From positions 248,069 through 312,068 of the forward strand of contig VFFE01006710.1 of the NCBI GenBank assembly GCA_008921705.1: a stretch of DNA of 64,000 nt, given 5' to 3'. Positions 1 through 13,167 of the stretch are shown here, piece after piece. The position numbers and the translations under genes are program-made. This stretch comes from Burhinus oedicnemus. Lineage: Eukaryota > Chordata > Aves > Charadriiformes > Burhinidae. The notes under the pieces were generated by a model. That model worked only from the letters and a program-made list of their open reading frames with translations, was not told the origin of the DNA and did no database searches. Position 1 is the stretch's first letter, and every line of letters begins with the position of its first letter.

Positions 1-1579
1 ACAATGCAATAAATATAGCTGGATGATTAATTTTGCAGAAATAAAGGGTGTTAACCTGAAATGAATCACAGCTCACGAAGTTTATGTCATATTATTGAAT
101 TGAAGGAATTTCCTCCAGCGCAGGAATATTTTGAGTGACATCTCTGCTGAACAGCATGCTCAGAGTGCCACCTGATGGCTAAGTCTTGCTTTTTTTCTCA
201 CCCAGCTGCCTTCAAAATGTGTAGGCGCTGCCCAGGATCTCATCACTCTTTTCCTAATCAATGAGAAAAAGCTTCTGCTTAAATTATGGGTGCTCATTTG
301 CTCAGAAAGGAGCATCTTTGGTGTTATATTCCTACCATCTATCATCAGTTAGATAAAGTAGACTTCATTTCAGTGGGTGCATTTAGGGGACACACTGTGG
401 TCTCGGGGTGTCAGGGGAATAAGTCAAATCAGAGGGACACCACACCATCTGGGGAGGACAAGCCTGGCAGATCATTCACAGCTCCAGGTCATTCCCACAC
501 GGGATGGAGTCAGTTCCAGGCTTCAGAGACCAGAGGCCTATGGATTTCAAAAGACATCTCTGCATTTTGTGGATTAAATAAAGCCACTCTTGGTAAACGC
601 TCCATTCTGCCTTCTAAAATTCCCCCAGATTTGGAAATAAAGATGACTTCTTCTGGGAGCATAAGCTGGATGAGGCAGGTAACATCCACCAGGCTGCAGC
701 CCGGATCTGACTCCTCTTTGTTGATGCTGCAGAGAAAACACAAGATTTTTGCCTGATCTCTGCCAAGACAGCAAAAGCAGCCTCTTCCTTCAGCACTCCG
801 TGTAGGAGTCAGACACGATCACGTCCTTGAATGTTTCATCTGCACTGGTGGAAACGGGACCATGTTCTCACCTTCCCTTTCACTGATCTGCAGGTTTTGA
901 CAGAGGGGAAGGAGAGCGTTTGCTCTTCCCCACTGAGGACAGCAGCTGTGAACTTGCTTTCTGGGGAGGGAATGTCCAGGTCACCTTCCAGACAGGGGCA
1001 CAATTCCAAATGACTCCTACAGGAACAGGATCTCATTCTGTTTGGTACCCAGGTTTCACGTAGAGGGGCTCCACTTTGCCACCTGCATCTTCTTGTACCT
1101 GCTAAGACATACTGCAGCCTGAGGTTTGGCTTTCTAGCTAGAACAGGTGATCACAGAACAGCTGCAGAGGCTGTTCAAGCTGCTGAAATATAAAATAAGT
1201 ATTGGTTTGTGATCCTGCATATCTCTGGTTCTCAAGAGAAACTGCAGGCAATGCTTACATACACTAAGGCATGGTTTTATCTTTCCTGGAAGGAACCAAG
1301 AAAGAAGCTCACTGTTATTTTTTAAATAATTATATTTAGTCTTTAAAACAGTGTCCCTCATTCCTCTGCTAGGGCATGAAGCTGATAAGAATTCAGAGTA
1401 AGTGTTCATTATGGTACCATTTGGAGAAAACCAACATCAAGGACAATCTCGCTTTCTTTAAGGATCCTTGGGGATAAAACACAAATCCCTCTAGAATCTC
1501 ATACTCTTTCATGAAAAAACAGAAGCAGCAGCATTCTTACAAGCCAGGTGTATCACAGGAAGACAGATATCGAATCTGA
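1..1579. other. Intergenic, no gene recognised
   Basis: Several overlapping open frames of up to 156 residues exist on both strands, but none shows a recognisable domain, conserved motif or splice pattern. By synteny this would lie between TRMT61A and BAG5, but no TRMT61A coding segment was recognised. Confidence 0.5.
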
Positions 1580-1801
1580 TATATAAGAAAACAGTATTTC
1601 ACTAGGACAGTGGTGAGACACTGGAGCAGAGGCCCAGAAACAGGTGGGCTCTCCATCCCTGGAGTTACTGAAAACTCAACTTGAAAATGCCTTGAGCAAC
1701 TTACCTAACTTCAAAGTCAGACCTGTTTTGAGCAGGAGGTTGGACTAGGTGACCTCCAGAGGTCCCTTCCAATCTAGATTATGCCTTGATTCCATGATGC
1801 A
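1580..1801 (+). mobile_element. CR1 LINE, 3' fragment (plus)
   Basis: The sequence resembles the last part of CR1: a diverged version of the segment encoding the C-terminal R-HWSRLP motif (GTGGTGAGACACTGGAGCAG), then the tail with GGTTGGACTAGGTGACCTCC, GGTCCCTTCCAATC and a degenerate octamer end (TTGATTCCATGATG). It is strongly 5'-truncated and much diverged, so relatively old. Confidence 0.85.
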
Positions 1802-4800
1802 GACAAGGTTTTGTGTCCTTTCATGGACAGGAAAACATCATCCCACCTTTCCGCTGTGTCCAGCAGTCAATGAATTTAACACTGCCTCTCCACAGGAAGG
1901 TTGCACCAACCTGGAGCTAATGAGTTGCTGAATCACCCAGCAGTCATGTCAGGCCAAGTCCTGCAACATCACCCCTTAAGAAGCTCCTCTAGCTGAGGTT
2001 GACCAGCATGAGTGTGTGTCGTCCCACATTACAGTAAACTCCCAGAGACCATTACCTTTAAGCAAATGCAGTATTTCAAATACAGCTGACAAAACAAAGC
2101 TTGGGGACCATATAGCACACCCTTTCTTTTTGAAAAATCCCCACTAAGTGTAGGCACACTTCTTACTCATCACAGCTTTCCCACAAAACCTTCCTCCAAC
2201 CTGTACATCAGAGTTGATCCCTTTTTCATGAGCCAAAATCAAAGCTTCTTCATTAACTGCAGCTGCCAGTTCATCCACCTGGGCCAAGCTGCAGCTCTTG
2301 TTGAGCCTGTAGGTACCTTTCCTCTGCCCAAGCAGAGATGGACAAAATATGGATTTCCAGGAGACCTCTTCCCTTCATTCTCTTACAGAAAATACTCTTA
2401 AGGTTTTCTTCAGGTCAATGTCACATTTACTATCAAAACTCTTTCCACTTTGTCATTACATCCCATGGATGCATGGTCTTGTGAATACAATTACCTTTGC
2501 ACAGTAGATCTCTGCTGCCCGTTTTAACCAGTTTTGACTGGAAAACTCCTTACCTAACACCTTTTTCTGCTCAATTTTCACTGTAAATTTGCCTGTTTTT
2601 ACAGCTACTTGGAGTTAACTGCTATGCACTGTAGAGGCCTTTGTGGTCTGAAAACCTTGGAGACAGCCTGTGAAGGGGCACTGGGACATGCCTGAAAGGA
2701 CACTCAGTGTCCCCTTATGGATGATGGTTAACCTCACGGATTTCAATGTGATGGTGCAAGAGGGAGTGAGCAACCACTCTGCAGCACACAGCCTGTGGCC
2801 AGGCACGTGCCGAAGGCAGGGCAGGCTGGACCACTCCCAAACTCTACTGCTGCCGAGGTCCCCCTCAGCAAAGTCCCCAAGGACCAGGATAGATCAGGAC
2901 TAATAGCATCCACTGCCTACCCTCCTGACCCTGCTTAAATTATTCTCATGCTGCCAGACATGATTCACATACTGTGAAAACCAGAGGGACCATTGCAGCA
3001 CTCTGGGGGGACTCCTGCATAGCACAAGCCAGTCTCTGCCACTAACCCCTGCCGCAGAGGGAATTCTTTTTCCCTTATTATGTGAACATGTATCTATTGG
3101 GACTCAAGCTCGTGACATGGTATGTCACATAGAGTTACCAATAAGGAAAATAAATGTTCTGTGTGTCATGCTTGGAGATTAATTAAATGGCTATTGAGTA
3201 GCCCAGCTTTCTCAGCTAGCAAAAATCTTCAGAAGGAACTGGGACACATCAGCCTCCAGCAATGTGTCATAGTATCACTGGTCACCATCCTTCCTCACTG
3301 AGGTCACCAAAACATTTGGCAATGCACCAGAGCTTTCAGATCCCCTCTGAGAAGAGCGTGACCAGCAAAGCCACCAGCTGACACCTTGTTCTTCTTCACA
3401 AACCTTGAGGTTTTAATAGAGCTCTGGAGGCAAAGGCAGGGAGGAGGTGAGCCCATCGCAGTGTGCCCTGGCATTCCTGGAGGCACATTGACTAAGACAC
3501 AGAGGTGCTGAGGGCTTGTGTTTGCTGACACCTCCTCATCAAAGCTCCATTGTAAACAAACCTGCCAGCTGAAACACCGTGTCCTCCATGCAAGCCAAAG
3601 CAAGTACCAGCCGTGTGAGGACTGACTTTATAACTGACATCAGTTCTTTCCATTAGCTCACGCAAGCAGCCGCAAGGCGTCTCTGAAAGTCACAGCCCTG
3701 GCTTCAGTGGAAGGGAAATAGAAATGGGGAGAGATGGATGCAGGGGCTGTTGGTGGCAGAGGTAGCCTGCAAAGGCAAGCACTGGCTGCAGAGGTATTAA
3801 TGTACCTGCAGAACAAGTTCATAAATTATTTCAGCAATCCCCCTGCTAATCCTCAATTCTGAAAAATCTGTGGATGAGCCGATAACCTGTACAAAGTGTA
3901 CAAGGGCAGGAGGCACAGACAGAGTTTGTGCTCTGTATTTGTGAGGCATGGACAGAGCTTGTACCTCAAGCATCCCAAGGGCCCCATGGAGCTCCCCAGC
4001 CATCATGCCACCAGCACAGAGTTGAGCTCACCCAGTGCCCAGTACACAGCCCCTCCATCCGAGCCTGCTGGGGCACATGTAACCCCCAGAGCATCTCTTC
4101 TCACCCAGCCACAATCTACCTGAAAGGGCTGTCGGTGGAAGTGGAAATAGTGCAGGGGACAAAGGCAGGTGGCTGAGGGGACCAGGGTTACAGTAGGGTG
4201 GTAGCTTGCTTGGGTGTGAGTCTCATGGACCTAAATATCTTGATTAAATGCTACTGAAAAGCATCTGTCATGTCTGCCTTAATTCAAAACTCCTGAGCAG
4301 TTCCAGGGAATTGTCTGAAAAGCAGAGGGGATGTTCGACTGGTAGCATACCGTACTAAGGAATTGCTGCAAACCTTTATCTTAGGGCCTTAGGAGATAGA
4401 AAGCTCTTAGAGTGGAAAATATAGTGGATAAAAAGTGGAATTAAACTAAAGGACTTAAGTGTGGACTGCCTCACTTGAGGCACAATGCAGAAAATGCCCC
4501 CAGCAGGATTCAGGGAATGTATTGGTGCCACTCTGGACACGGCAGCAAACTTTTACTTTGCACAGAGGTGGTGTTTCTGAGTTCCCTTTTCATTGCAGAG
4601 AGCAACAGAAAAGGCAGTCTGCCAGGGCTGCCTCCATGGATAATGCAGCCTCTAGAGAGCTGGGACCCTGGTGTCCAAGGTCACTGGGTAGCCCTAGTCC
4701 CCTAGAGCATCTTCCGCCTCCCGCAGGCTAAAGGGTAATGGGCCACACCACATGGGCTTGCAACCATCACTTCCCCTGCTTGTACTACAGTTTCCTCTTC

Positions 4801-7800
4801 AGAAAAGAGAGGCAATGGCAGTGCCTTCTCAGCAAAAATGCTTTGAGATCCATGTATGCAGAAGTGCAGGTGAAAGCTAGCAGCTACCTACTGCTATGGC
4901 TGCCACCGCTGCTGTCCTTGGGAAGGGAGGCAGGGCTGCGAGACTTAGCCTGCTGATTCGTTAGCAGTTGAATTTGCAAAGAATAATTAAATACATGTAA
5001 AGCAGAAGTCAGGCACGATTTTTTTTTATTCCTCAAAATAAACACATAAAAATGTAAATGCTTTCAGATTTCAGCCTTGGGAAAAATCCAGGAAGAGTCT
5101 ATTTTTCCTGCCCAACCTCATTTGGTTGCGCACCAGAGGGAGAAGGCAAAGATGAACCATTCTACCCTGACATTCGCCAGGTTTTATCTGTTTCATCTCC
5201 ATTCCAATTACACAAATGATGCTCTGCTCTCTCTCCGTTCATCCAGTCTCCCTTACCTGGCACTCAAAGGTGCAAATACACAGCATGGTTACAGCTGGAG
5301 CCACAGCTTGCACAATGAATAGTCCCATCTCTCAGAGAAGGAAAACCCAGAGCAGAAAGCCCATGACATTGCAGAGGGCATTAGTGGAAACAAGTGGACT
5401 GGTGGTTATCTGCCAGACCATGACTGCCCACTTCCAGGCTTCTTTAAGCATCTAACACTAGAGCTCTAAAAAGCTCCGTGCCTACACAGGGAATTTGGTT
5501 TTCCCTCTTGAGCCTTGAGCAACAACCACACTGATGCCCACAGCAGGAGCGTGAATGTCCCTCTCTCTCCTCGCAGGTGGAGCGAGCCTGCTAAAGGACC
5601 TTCTACCATCTCATGTTGTTTTGCAGACAGAGGGCTGTCAGGCCTGGCTGTCACTTGTCCTGCCTGGTCCCTGAGGCAGATCAGTGTTGGCAGAGAGGTG
5701 GAAAATCACTGCCTCCCCTCTTCGCTTTTATTCAGGGAGGTTAAAAAAAAATGCTTTCTGGCAAAATTTGTGGAGTTAACTACACGAGATCAATAGCTGC
5801 TAAATTTTTATATAGTTTGAGACTACTCAGCACAAGGATAACGGCTGCTTTTTCCTTCTGAGAAAGGTCTAGAAAGAAACCATCACTCAGCTATTCAGCC
5901 AGGCGCTTTTTATCAAAAGAAAAGTCATTTGCTTCACAAGGAAACACTCCTAAATTTGCATTCACCTTGCCAAGAGGGTACCAGGTAACTGCACTGTGTG
6001 CTGCAAAGGAGGTCAGAAGAAAAATCTAGCCCTCAAGCATTAAGGAGGGTGGGCACCCATGGGGTAAAAAATTAGCAAATGCAATATCAACAAGAGGAAA
6101 TGAACATTGAACAATGCTATGTGCGGGTACATGTGTGACAGCAGTACATCCTCTGCCGTAAGCCCTGTACAACCCTATTTTTATCACTCTGCCCCAAATA
6201 CAGCAAACACAACACCCTGGAGCTGTCTCCACACAGCAGGACTTGTTCTTGAAACAACTTCCCTGTTAAAGCATTTGCACCCCTCGCACCTACTCGCTTA
6301 TATTCAGCATCTCTGGAGAAAGTGGGCAGATTTCCAGCCTCCTGTGAAGGAGAGACAGGATTTACTTTCCTCAGTGCCCTGGGCACCTGTAGCTGCGTGC
6401 GGCCAGGTCAATGTCACAGAGGCCTGAGGCAAGGCTCGGGCTCTCTGTGGAGCGGTGGGGACACAGTGGAGAGCAGGGACACCTCCGTGTGAATTTTTAC
6501 TAATGTACCTCGGTTGGTCGGTGTGATGTGGCCTGAACTCACAGAGACAGACCAGACATCATAGTAGGCAAAGCAACCAGGAATGAATTAATGCACAGAA
6601 AAAATGCTCGTTGAGGAAATATGAAAGACACCTGGAGAAACAGTGAGAAAGTTATTTATTGAGGAACAGCCTTGGCACATCCAGACTGGTGAAATGTGTC
6701 CACATGTCTGAAGACAGAGACCCCAAGGAAACCCTGCACAAACCATGCCGGGGAGGGCTGCCATGTCAACACAAGCCTACCAGGGGAGGACATGCTTTTG
6801 AAGCTATGGGACAAAGCTGGCACAAGGACAGATGATTATAAACCGGTTGTCAGCAATCTTAGGTGGGACACTGCAAGGCCACAGCTAGTTGGGAGGTTTG
6901 AGAACAGGGTGGTGCGAGCAAAAAGAATGCATTTCAGGAGGAGGCTTGATGAGTTTAAGGAGGGGATTTGTACGTAGTGGTGTTTGCAATAGCCAGGGCC
7001 AGCAGTCAGTGACACACCAAGTGCCAGACAGTGCAGGGCCGCTGCATGTTCACTCTGGTCCCTGCAAGGGTGCAAGACGGTGCCTACCCTGTGGCTACCC
7101 GGTGTACCTGGGCACGAGCCCGTGCTCTGCTTTGGATGATTTCGTGCGCAGGGGCTGCGCTCGCCTCCAGCAGCTGTGGGGCTGTTTGCTGGCGATAGAG
7201 CAGCCGAGGAGCTGGAAGGGTGCCCTGGGTGTGTCCCACCGCCTATCGCAGGGACCGAGGGCCTGAAGTTGCCTTCATCTGCTTAGCCTGCTATAAAAAC
7301 AAGATTGAAAGCAATTCTTGAAAGTGCTGCCCTTCTCCATATGCTAAGCCAGTAGGAAGCGAAACCCCCAGGTCAGCACATTGGACTTCACAAGTGCACA
7401 CCAAGCAGAAACTCGGGATAAAATTTTTCACCAAGACTTCCTATGGTCCATTGCTGTTCTTGCTGGGGCTATATTTATTTTTTGTTGTTTTTGAAAGGTA
7501 AATCTTCTATTGTTTTATCATCAGTATGGGGTGTTCTCAGGTGGTAAGAGCTGGTTCAGGTTGGGTCTTCAGGTCATATTGACCCTGAGGTAAAGGCTCA
7601 CAGCCCCAGGCAGTGTTTGTTCTTCTAACCAAGTTGTAATGCAGTTTGCATCTTGCCTTTCATGCCGTCTCCTGTGCATGGGTTTGCACGTACAAATGAC
7701 TTTGCTGGCTGAAGTCACAGAGTTTGCATTTCTGCAGCCAGACACAACTGAGACACACAAAAAAAAGCTGGCTAAGCATTAGTCTTACTATATTTTTTGA

Positions 7801-9599
7801 AAGGAACTCTATTAACCTAGACCTCCTCTTGCTCACTGAGCTTCTTAATGCTTCTCCTACCATTTACATTTGTGAAGGGCTTTTAAAAAACACGTTACGT
7901 ACCAGCATTTATGTTGATGAGTTGTATTTAAGGAATCTACTCAGTCTGAAAAATGCAGACACATTCTTCTACTTCCATTTTATGGTTTTATTTTTGCAAA
8001 ATCACAATCTTTTCTTCATTGGGAACTCAGTGAGTGCAGTTGCAGTGTCCTGTCTGAGTGGTTTATCAGACACCTCAGTGTCTCACATCTTCAGGAATTT
8101 CACACCAGTGGCTGAAGACGTATCAGCACCCTATAAACATCTGCCAGTGCTTTCTTGGTACTGTGAGCAGACAGGTTGTCCTCTCCCTCTGCATGGACCA
8201 GGCCACTTGAAGTGAGGAGGGGCTGAAGATTTTGCAAGATGAATCCCTGATAGCTCTGGAAAACCAAGTGTTGTGAGATGAAAGTCAGAGCTGAGTTCTC
8301 CAGCTAAGTGATAGAGCTGAATCCTGCTCCCTGCAAATCCACAGGCAGTAATCCCTCTGACTTCCTTGCCCGAAAGCAGCACTGCCAAAATGCCATTAAA
8401 CTATGTTTATTTTATTTGTTCTACTAGCAGTTTTGTAAAAAGGTGAAGCCAATAAAGACGTGAAAGCCCTGCTGCTTTCAGTTAGAAAAGTTAAGTTAGT
8501 CAGGTTAGTGATAGAAGCCCTTATGAAAGCTGAGGAACTGTGTTTCCTATTCTGCACCCCATGACAATACAGCAGCCGCTAAGTACTGCACTTTATTTTG
8601 GGAAGTGTGTCATGCACTCCAGTGTTATATATAGAAAACAGCAGATTAGGTGGTGCTCTGTTTCTTTCAAGACCCTCATGAGATTTAGGGGATCAGGTAC
8701 AATTCTGGTGCCCAAGCACAGGAGCATGTCAGACAAAATGGGTAAGTAGAGAAGAAATGGAATTTCTCACACTCTGCAAGGCAGCCACCATGCATGGCGG
8801 AGAGCGAGGGTCTGGAGCAGCATACAGAAACAGAAAGCTGGTACTGTCCCTCCCCCTTCCTTCCCAAAGGAAACCTGCTTCCATCAAACTGCAATAACAC
8901 CACAACTAAGGGAGCATGTGGCTTCATCCTTCAAAGCAGAATCATCCTGGTGAGATCAAAAAGTCACAGCAAGTATCAAATCAGAAAGAAAACCAAGGAG
9001 CAGCACAAGACACTGCTGGGTGTTGCCAAAGGTGTTTTTTCCACCCACAGGGAGGAGGAGAGATGAGGTAATTTGCAGCAGAGAGCGATGTGCTGCCTTG
9101 AAGGAAAGAACAATGGTCCACAAAGACAATAGATACTCCCAACACACCCAGCAGCTCATACAATGGCCAGAAGTATCCAAGTGCCTGTTGCAAAGAAATG
9201 GAGTGTTTAACCCTTTGACATGAGGAAAGGGGTAGCTTTCGTCCATACCAGTTGCACAAAAGGCTGGGCTTGCCTTGTACTTGTTAGCTGGTTTCTCCAG
9301 GTGGCCGATGGCCTCACATCCCCACGAGAGGTGGGGACCCACTGGGGAAGGAGCTTCTCCCTAAAGGGTGACTTCATCTGAGGGAGAGGCTGAGTTGGAG
9401 TTGAGGTAGGGATTGTGGGAGCAGGTGTTTGTGCGGGAGGGTGTGTATCTCACAGAACGGCCTTGGAGAGAGCAAAGCTAACATCTCAATATTTACATTT
9501 AAAATTCATATTAAAAACAGAGTCAGTGATCTGCAAACTGCTTTACTCCTGGTGAAGGTTGCTCTGCTGTTGGTTGTAGAAGCTCATCTGGATTTAAAC
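1802..9599. other. Intergenic, no gene recognised
   Basis: About 7.8 kb of mixed-composition sequence without a recognisable gene. It includes a local G+C-rich pocket at about 7020-7270. A 163-residue frame at 7724-8215 (plus) has no recognisable domain and its composition looks like translated non-coding DNA. Confidence 0.5.
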
Positions 9600-9729
9600 G
9601 TGGGGTAACAGAAACTAGCTGTCAGCTGCCGAGGCTTAAAGGAGAGGAGTGAATGGAGGCAAGTCCACGCTCAGGGTGGCAAGCGAACCCCCTCCTTGCC
9701 CCCCCGGCCTTCACAGGTGCCTCTGTACA

Positions 9730-10370
9730 ACAGGTATGAGGCTGTGGATGTGGAAGGCCAGTCAATGGAGATGATGGTGTGGATGTGGATGACGGTCCAT
9801 CTTCACCAGAGGTGTTGCCGAAGTCAGAAAGGCCTACCCCCAGTATCAGGACCACCTCCATGAGGAAGAAAAGACAGGTTGTAATTATAGGCAACTCCCT
9901 TCTGAAGGGAACAGAGGGTCCAATATGCCGACCAGACCCTCCTCTTAGGGCAGTCTGCTGCCTCCCTGGAGCCTGCATTAAGGACATCACTAGGAAACTT
10001 CCTAGCCTCGGACTACTACCAATTACTACTTTTCCATGTGGGTGGCGATGAAGCTGCAAGGCGTAGTCCAAGGGCAATCAAAAGAGACTTCAGGGACTTG
10101 GGACGGCTGGTAAGGGAATCTGGAGCACAGGTTATTTTTTCCTCACTCCTTCCAGTTGTGGGCAATGACACTGGAAGAAACAGATGGGCCCAGTCTATCA
10201 ATACATGGCTCCATGTCTGGTGTCACCAACACAATTTTGGGTTTTTCAATAATGGGGTGGCCTACACAGCACCAGGCTTGCTGGCATGAGAATGGATTCA
10301 CCTTTCTGAAAGGGGAAAGAAGGTCTTTGCTCACAAGCTAGCAGGGCTGATTGACAGAGCTTTAAACTAG
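9730..10370 (+). pseudogene. CR1 ORF1 remnant (esterase-like domain)
   Basis: Pieces in different frames spell the C-terminal half of CR1 ORF1: VPLYNRYEAVDVEG, then VVIIGNSLLKGTEGPICRP, then VGGDEAARRSPRAIKRDF, and finally IHLSERGKKVF before a TAG at 10368. The family block resembles GDSL-type esterases. Here the first motif reads GNSL rather than GDSL, and a TGA interrupts just before the IHLS segment that carries the catalytic-type His. Frame changes occur near 9780 and 10040. The element cannot make an intact ORF1 protein. The ORF1 family assignment is from memory of CR1. Confidence 0.75.
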
Positions 10371-10661
10371 GCTTTAAGAGGGGTGGATGATACCAGGCTT
10401 GCCCGTGACAAGCTGTGAGATGACATGCCAAGGTTAGAGGGATGGGGTGCTAGCGAGGGTCCTCAGCCTGTAGCTCTGGGACGTGCTGGCTACACTGCAG
10501 CACATGTGAAGTCTTACGGAGATGAGCCAGGGGCTCCTGAAGTAATAGGAGCTGAGAGGGAAACACCAGTGAAATACCTCAAAGGAACTAAGGGGTGTTG
10601 CTTTAAGAAGGTGACAAGGCCGACAGCTTGGCTGAAGTGCCTCTAGACAAATACATGCCGC

Positions 10662-13077
10662 ATGGGCAACAAACAGGAGGAGCTGGAAGCAACCATGCTG
10701 CTAGAAAGCTACGACCTGGTTGCCATTACTGAAACTTGGTGGGATGAATCCCATGACTGGAGTGTGGCTATCTATGGCTACAGGCTGTTTAGAAGGGAGA
10801 CTCCTGGAATGCACTGAGGATAACTTCTTAAGCCAGGTAATAGACAGCCTTACCAGAGTGGACGCAACACTGGACCTGTTGGTCATCAACACAAGTGAGC
10901 TAATCGGTGACATCAGGATTGGAGGCAGCCTGGGCTGCAGTGATCACGCACTGGTGGAGTTTGCAGTCCTGAGGGATATGGGTCAGGGGAAGTGTAAAGT
11001 CAGGACCCTGAATTTTAGGAAAGCAAACTTCCAGCTCTTTAAGGAGTTAGTCAATAGGACCCCCTGGGAAACTACCCTCAGGGACAAGGGAGAAGAACAG
11101 AGCTGGCAGATCTTTAAGGACACTTTCCGTAGAGTGCAACAGCTCTGGATCCCCAGGAGTAAGAAATCAGGCAAGGAAGGCAAGAGACCAGCATGGCTGA
11201 GTCAAGACCTGCTGGTCAAACTAAAGGGCAAGAAGGAAATGCACAGGCAGTGCAAGCAGGGACAGGTGTCCTAGGAAGAGTATAGGGACGCTGCCCAGTT
11301 GTGTAGGGATGGGGTCAGGAAGACCAAGGCACAGCTGTAGCTGAACTTGGCAAGGGACGCAAAGAATAATAATAAGGGCTTTTGCAGATATGTCAGCCAG
11401 AAAAGGAAGGTCAAAGAAAGGGTTCCCCCCCGTGATGAGCAAGACTGGCAAACTGGTAATAACGGACGAGGAGAAGGCTGAGGTACCCAACAACTTTTTT
11501 GCCTCAGTCTTCACTGGCAACCTGTCTTTTCAACATCTTGAATGGATGTCCCACAAGGCGGGGACTGGGGGAGCAAAGTCCCTCCCACTGTAGGAGAAGA
11601 TCAGGTTCGTGACCACCTGAGGAACCTGAATATACAGAAGTCTCTGGGACCTGACGAGATGCATCCTGGAGTCCTGAGGGAATTGGCTGATGTAGTTGCC
11701 CAGCCACTGTCTGTGATATTTGAAAAGTCACAGCAGTCAAGTAAAGTCCCTGGTGACTGGAAAAAGGGAAACATTGCATCCATTTTTAGAAAGGGTAGGA
11801 AGAAGGACCCTGGCAACTACTGACCTGTCAGCCTCACCTCTGTGCTGGGGAAGACCATGGAACAGATCCTGCTAGAAGCTATGCTAAGGTACATGGAGGA
11901 TAGGGAGGTGATTCAAGACAGCCAACATGGCTTCACAAAGTCCTGCCCAACCAGCCTAGTGGTCTTCTATGATGGAACCACTACATAAAGGACAAGGGCA
12001 GAGCTATGGATGTCGTCTATCTGGACTTCTGTAAGGCCTTTGACACAGTCTCTCACAACATCCTTCTCTCGAAATTGGAGAGGTGTGGATTTGATGGGTG
12101 GACTGTTCAGTGGATGAGGAATTTCTTGGATGGGCACATCCAGAGGGTAATGGTCAACAGCTCAATGTCCAGATGGAGATCAGTGACAAGTGCTGTCCCT
12201 CAGAGGTCCATATTGGGACCAGTACTGTTTAATATCTTCATCAATGACATAGATAGTGGGATCAAGTGCACCCTCAGCAAGTCTGCAGACAACACCAAGC
12301 TGAGTAGTGCAGATGACACACCTGAGGGAAGGGATGCCATCCAGAGGGACCTGGACAGGCTTGAGAAGTGGGCCCATGTGAACCTCATGAGGTTCAACAA
12401 GGCCAAGTGCAAGGTCCTGCACCTGGGTCAGGGCAACCCCCAGTATCAATACAGGCTGGGGGATGAAGGGATTGAGAGCAGGCCTGCTGAGAAGGACTTC
12501 GGAGTGCTGGTGGATGAAAAGCTGGACATGAGCCAATAATGTGCGCTTGCAGCACAGGCCAACGGTATCCTCAGCTGCATCAAAAGAAGCATGGCCAGCA
12601 GGTCGAGGGAGGTGGTTCTGCCCCTCTGCTCTGGTGAGACCCAACCTGGAGTACTGTGTCCAGTTCTGGAGCCCTCAGCACAGGAAAGGCATGGACCTGT
12701 TGAAGCGAGTCCAGAGCAGGGCCACAAAAATGAGCAGAGGGATGGAATACCTCTCCTGTGAGGACAGGCTGAGAGAGTTGGGGTTATTCAGCCTGGAGAA
12801 GAGAAGGCTCTGGGGAGACCTTATTGTGGCCTTTCAGTACTTAAAGGGGGCTTCTAAGAAAGACAGGGACAAACTTCTTAGCAGAGCCTGTTGCCATAGG
12901 ACAAAGGGTAGTGGTTTTAAACTGAAAGAGGGTAGATTTAGGCTAGACATAAGGAATAAATTTTTTACACTGAGGGTGGTGAAACACTGGAAGAGGTTGC
13001 CCAGAGAACTGGTAGATGTCCCATCCCTGGAAACATTCAAGGTCAGGTTGGACAGGGCTCTGAGGGACCTGATCTAG
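10662..13077 (+). pseudogene. CR1 ORF2 remnant (endonuclease plus reverse transcriptase)
   Basis: Order of recognisable blocks: the AP-endonuclease N-terminus with YDLVAITETWWDES (from 10662); a jump straight to the C-terminal part of that domain (about 10820-10980, with CSDHALVEF); a linker; RT fingers (about 11600-11990, with [11 protein letters not shown]); RT palm (12006-12539, with [13 protein letters not shown]); then a thumb and C-terminal part (to 13077). The catalytic box normally read as FADD is here SADN, so a catalytic Asp is lost. Stops are seen at 11272, 11338, 11821, 11986 and 12537, with frame changes near 11420, 11995 and 12625. Dead copy. Confidence 0.85.
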
Positions 13078-13167
13078 TTGAAGATGTCCCTGCTCATGGC
13101 AGAGGGCTTGGACTAGATGACCTTTAAAGGTCCCTTCCAACCCAAACTATTCTATGATTCTATGATC

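Larger units (their letters stand above)
9600..13167 (+). mobile_element. CR1 LINE, long copy with ORF1 and ORF2 remnants
   Basis: The longest element in the window. It contains an ORF1 remnant with an esterase-like block, an endonuclease start (VAITETWWDES), a reverse transcriptase region ([18 protein letters not shown]) and a C-terminal region, and ends in ACTATTCTATGATTCTATGAT, the CR1 3' octamer repeat. The left edge is approximate: recognisable ORF1 begins by about 9730 and CR1-like sequence may extend to about 9600. At about 3.6 kb it is shorter than a full CR1 (about 4.5 kb), partly because the endonuclease middle is missing. Frameshifts and stops make it inactive. Confidence 0.92.

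Noticed and set aside
286..756. 156-residue plus-strand frame near the left edge, considered as part of TRMT61A
   Set aside because: No methyltransferase motif or splice structure could be recognised, and overlapping frames on the other strand are equally long.
7724..8215. 163-residue plus-strand frame
   Set aside because: No recognisable domain, composition typical of AT-rich non-coding DNA, and no nearby promoter or splice pattern.
9622..10077. 151-residue minus-strand frame
   Set aside because: It is the antisense of the CR1 ORF1 remnant, which is recognisable on the plus strand.
12180..12644. 154-residue minus-strand frame
   Set aside because: Antisense shadow of the CR1 reverse transcriptase region.
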